From Daphnia carinata (taxonomy: Eukaryota > Arthropoda > Branchiopoda > Diplostraca > Daphniidae), in the NCBI RefSeq assembly GCF_022539665.2, contig NC_081332.1:7034303-7098302 (forward strand): 64,000 nt of DNA. Reading direction: 5' to 3'. The notes under the pieces are model-generated. The model was not told the origin of the DNA and searched no databases. It was given only the letters and a program-made list of their open reading frames with translations. Made by a program: the position numbers and the translations under genes. Positions 61,015 through 64,000 of this stretch are shown piece after piece. Numbering within the stretch: position 1 is the first letter of the stretch; each line of letters starts with the position of its first letter.

Positions 61015-64000
61015 ATGGACCCAATGTGCACAGAAATCCAAAGAAAACTTGTATCTTTCCTTAGATTCAAGGAAAGAGGTGACACATTGAATGAAAAACG
61101 CAAAAGCTATCGAATATTAAGTCAATCTTCTGGCACAGATATGCGATTCTGTGGTATTTACAAACATAAAAGTTCTGGTTCTTCACTTTCTAGTAAAAAG
61201 AAGACATTAAAGGAATATAGTGTAGTGATTCAAAAAGAAACTTTGGGGAGTTCTTCAAAAACTTTGGATTGCTGCCCAGTTGAGTCTCGTTCCAGTAAAG
61301 CACCAGAAGACAATCTTGCCCAAGATTGCCTTAATTATGTTGAAGAACAAGTAAATTTAATTGAGTGCCAAGAATCTTTCATTCACGAAGAACTGGAAGA
61401 AACTAAAACTGCAACATCAAATTGGACTCGAAGAATCAATGAGATTCATAAAGACTGGGCTTCTGCCAAACACAATTTTCTTGAAGCCTTCGTTTCATCA
61501 CAATCATTTGCAACATCTTGGTGTGCTGACTGCCCAGCTCCACTTTCACAGCACTACATTTCCTGTGGCAATTGTAGGAAAAAAAGATGTGAGAAATGTG
61601 ATGAAGCTTTTCACAAATCTAATCCTTTTCATCTGCGAACACTCTACAAAGAAGAAACGTCAAAGACTCTCCTACCTGAAGAATCTGTTTTGTCAGGCCA
61701 AATTATTGTTTGTGGTAAGTAGGCTACTTAGAACTAAAATCATTTTTATTATTTTAATTTTTAAATTCTTATTTTACAGATGTTCCAGTTCCATGTTTTC
61801 CAGTATCGTTCAGATGTCAAACATGTGAGTGTTTGACAGCTTTTTCATTAACAGCTGGGAAAAGGAGAATAGTTATCATAACTGAAAGTGGTATGGGTTA
61901 TAGACTATCAAATTTGTATTTTATCTAATCTTTCTCCTTTCATTAAATACCTAGGGAGATTTGATCTTCATACCTACATATTCCTGTGTGCCATATGTGG
62001 CGAAAAAAAGGATGCCAACGAAGCGGATTACGTCGTGTCTGGCTGGTGGCCAACATTGGCAAAAAATCGCTCTCACTTTTTTCTCCAGTGAATTACTTCA
62101 AATGTGGCGCCATTTGAAACACCAAGCTCCCGGCACATCGGAGAGAAAGTTTGTTGAAACCCTCTCTGAAATTTCCAAGACGTCTAATAGAGTATTTCTA
62201 GTTGACAAGTACTTGTTTCAAAATAACCTTTACTAACCATTTTTTTTTATGTAGTGCGCAACAATTGATAGGAAATTGTTTGGCCTGGCAAGCCGCCAAT
62301 ATGACCATCTTCTCTACCTTCTTAATACGGAAATAAATGGAAGGGAACTATTCAAATGCCTGGCATGTGGAACACGTCCATTAGCTATTCATGTGGATGG
62401 AAACATGAAGCTGTATCGCTGGCTGTCTGCGCTTGGGTGAGTATCATTATTTAGAATTGTACTGTGAAATTAAATTTTTAACCATAGAAAAATCCAACTG
62501 TTTCAAGCGTGGATGTCCCCTCCCTCTTCGCAGATGCTGGTATTGTTGACACAATAAAGTTTTTGAATTTTGTTGCCAAAATTAATGCGGCAAAAAATTC
62601 CGGTAAGTCACAATTTTGTTCATACTCTACGTTCATAAAAATTTACAGTCTATCTAACTAACGCAGTGTTAATTTATTTTTTATGGCAGTGTGGGTCAAG
62701 CAGTAAGGATTCATGTGGCTCCGCTAAGTACAAAGCAGGAAAAGAAGATTCAAGTCACAAGAAGGCACTAGCTGAAACTGGGATTGTATTTTGCAGTTGC
62801 CGTCACGGTGTTTTGTGGAGAGCTTTTGATATGGACAAGGGAGAATCCTAGAGGCATATCCTCTATCTGCATGATTTTGCATTAAAAGAAAATTTCTAAT
62901 TTTTCTGCTATGACGTTGTTTGCAATTACTGGCCTTTTTCAAAAGATGTGGGAACAAAGTTGGAAACAGAGGATTTCCAAAAACATACCAAGGAAATGAT
63001 TCCATTTCTTAGCCGATTTCATGGTAAAACCCACACAATGTTTTGTCAGGTAATAGTTTTTAAAAATAATGGTTGTTTCCTTCTTTGCTTATTACAGCTT
63101 TTATTTTGGTTTAGCTTTTGTATGGAGGTCATTGGATGACTGGAGCTGCGTCAACAACAGGCGAGACGACTGAACAGACTAACTCCAAAATGTCTCGTTA
63201 TTGATCCACTACAAAGCACATGAGTAATCCAAGTAAGTTTTTATTACTAATCCATGTCGGTACTTTTCTTAGAACAATTTGATTTTATTAGATAGAAGGG
63301 ACCATTTAACCGATGGAATGATCTACTGGAATCAAGGAAAGGAATGCGGAATGGCCAAGCAACTAGCGAAATTCTATAATGCTGTAGGTTTTTCTCTTTA
63401 AATAACTTAAAACATTACATTTTCACAACGCTTCGTGTTTTAATTTCCAGGCTCTTGATGATTCGGTTCGTTATGATAAAGAGTTTGAAAAGCAAAAACA
63501 AACATGGCTAGAGGAAACTAAGCGTCAATTGCACGAAGCCCGTGAGAAACTATCCAAGGTATTAATTCGTCTCTAAACAAGTAATACGCAAATTCTACAA
63601 TCTTTTTTTCCCCAGGCTCAGCAGGCTATGGATGAAATTCCATACAAACTCAAAAAGTTATTGCAGATAAAATCTCCGGCTAAGAAATTAAGAGATTTTG
63701 CTGTGGTCCAATCAAACAAACTGCGATCCGTACTATCGATATGATTGACGAAAAGTTAGTTTTGATTATTCATTAAGTTTTCTTATATTTCAAGCAGAAT
63801 CCATAGTACCACAACTTACATCGGATATCTTTAAACTTGAAAAAAGTCTTGGCGAAGGAGTTGTGCCTCAACTTCCCAAAATTCTTGAAGACCTCCGGAA
63901 CGAAGCGTCTCGCTGCCAGAGTAATGTTAATATCATGCAATCATACTCTTCCTAATAAAATCTTACTAATAAAAAAGGCTGATTTTCTTTTGTTTTTCGT
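61015..64000 (+). pseudogene. KDZ/Zisupton-type transposase gene, right copy, continues past the window
   Basis: ATG at 61,015 (MDPMCTEIQRKLVSFLRFKE), the start after the tandem repeats. Exons: 61,015-61,714; 61,780-61,890; 61,955 to about 62,235; 62,255-62,436 (HVDGNMKLYRWLSALG); 62,488-62,602; 62,690-63,049 (CRHGVLW.., YDVVCNYW, FHGKTHTMFCQ); then TGETTEQTNSK near 63,150. Introns are 50-90 bp with GT..AG ends. Lesions: the +1 shift near 62,080 and TGA near 63,202 shared with the left copy, plus TAG at 62,849 and TAA at 62,897 found only here. KDZ transposases carry cysteine clusters and an RNase H-like core (family knowledge). Confidence 0.8.
61229..64000 (+). repeat. Right arm of the large inverted repeat, cut by the window end
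   Basis: Reverse complement of 57,921-60,692 at constant offset. The 536-bp spacer (60,693-61,228) holds the palindrome, the KDZ terminus, the 37-bp repeats and the first 214 bases of the right copy's coding region. Confidence 0.93.

Noticed and set aside
61990..62095. Programmed -1 frameshifting in KDZ at A-AAA-AAT
   Set aside because: The conserved downstream sequence is in the +1 frame, so a -1 slip would not restore it.

Overview
This is a eukaryotic nuclear window, most probably from an arthropod and perhaps a branchiopod crustacean such as Daphnia (inference). The support is small introns with GT..AG ends, polyadenylation signals, a copia element whose primer site matches the anticodon arm of initiator tRNA-Met, and a URM1 gene split into five coding exons. 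There is no prokaryotic organisation. Almost everything else is mobile DNA in several nested layers, and most of it is broken.

Layout. 1-219: end of an unidentified open frame. 3.0-4.24 kb: a GACGGGCAGAG-type minisatellite, then a diverged ~240-bp tandem duplication. 4.7-18.7 kb: a decayed hAT transposase gene on +, opened by four later insertions. These are a small LTR element in an intron (5,434-7,738, target duplication TTAG), an env-bearing Ty3/gypsy element on - inside an exon (7,945-15,839, ATAT), a foldback element (16,363-17,216), and a MITE with 24-bp inverted ends and a TA duplication (17,361-18,312). 20,440-25,248: a young Ty1/copia element with TATAG duplications and one in-frame stop in an otherwise open ~1,415-codon polyprotein.

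25.3-35.6 kb is mostly quiet AT-rich DNA with a few weak exon candidates. At 36,348-37,086 (-) lies the one clear host gene, URM1, a ubiquitin-related modifier of 96 residues ending in GG. A weak two-exon candidate gene faces it tail to tail.

37.3-64 kb is a second transposon nest. A ~2.5-kb foldback element (A) abuts a gene-carrying DNA transposon (B), and both begin with the same palindromic terminus. B is split by a gypsy element on - (42,343-56,380, AAAG duplication), whose leader is in turn split by a second gypsy element on + (49,096-55,817, ATAC duplication). Beyond B lies a KDZ/Zisupton-type transposase gene in two inverted copies. The arms are colinear without net indel for at least 2,772 bp around a 536-bp spacer, and the right arm runs off the window. 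Both arms share a frameshift and a stop, and the right arm has further stops of its own.

The signal least explained by known features is a pair of short perfect or near-perfect hairpins spaced ~185-200 bp apart. It recurs four times (19.7, 37.8, 39.2 and 56.5 kb) and appears to be a conserved internal part of this DNA-transposon family. All identifications come from reading motifs, splice signals and direct comparison within the window; no database search was possible.
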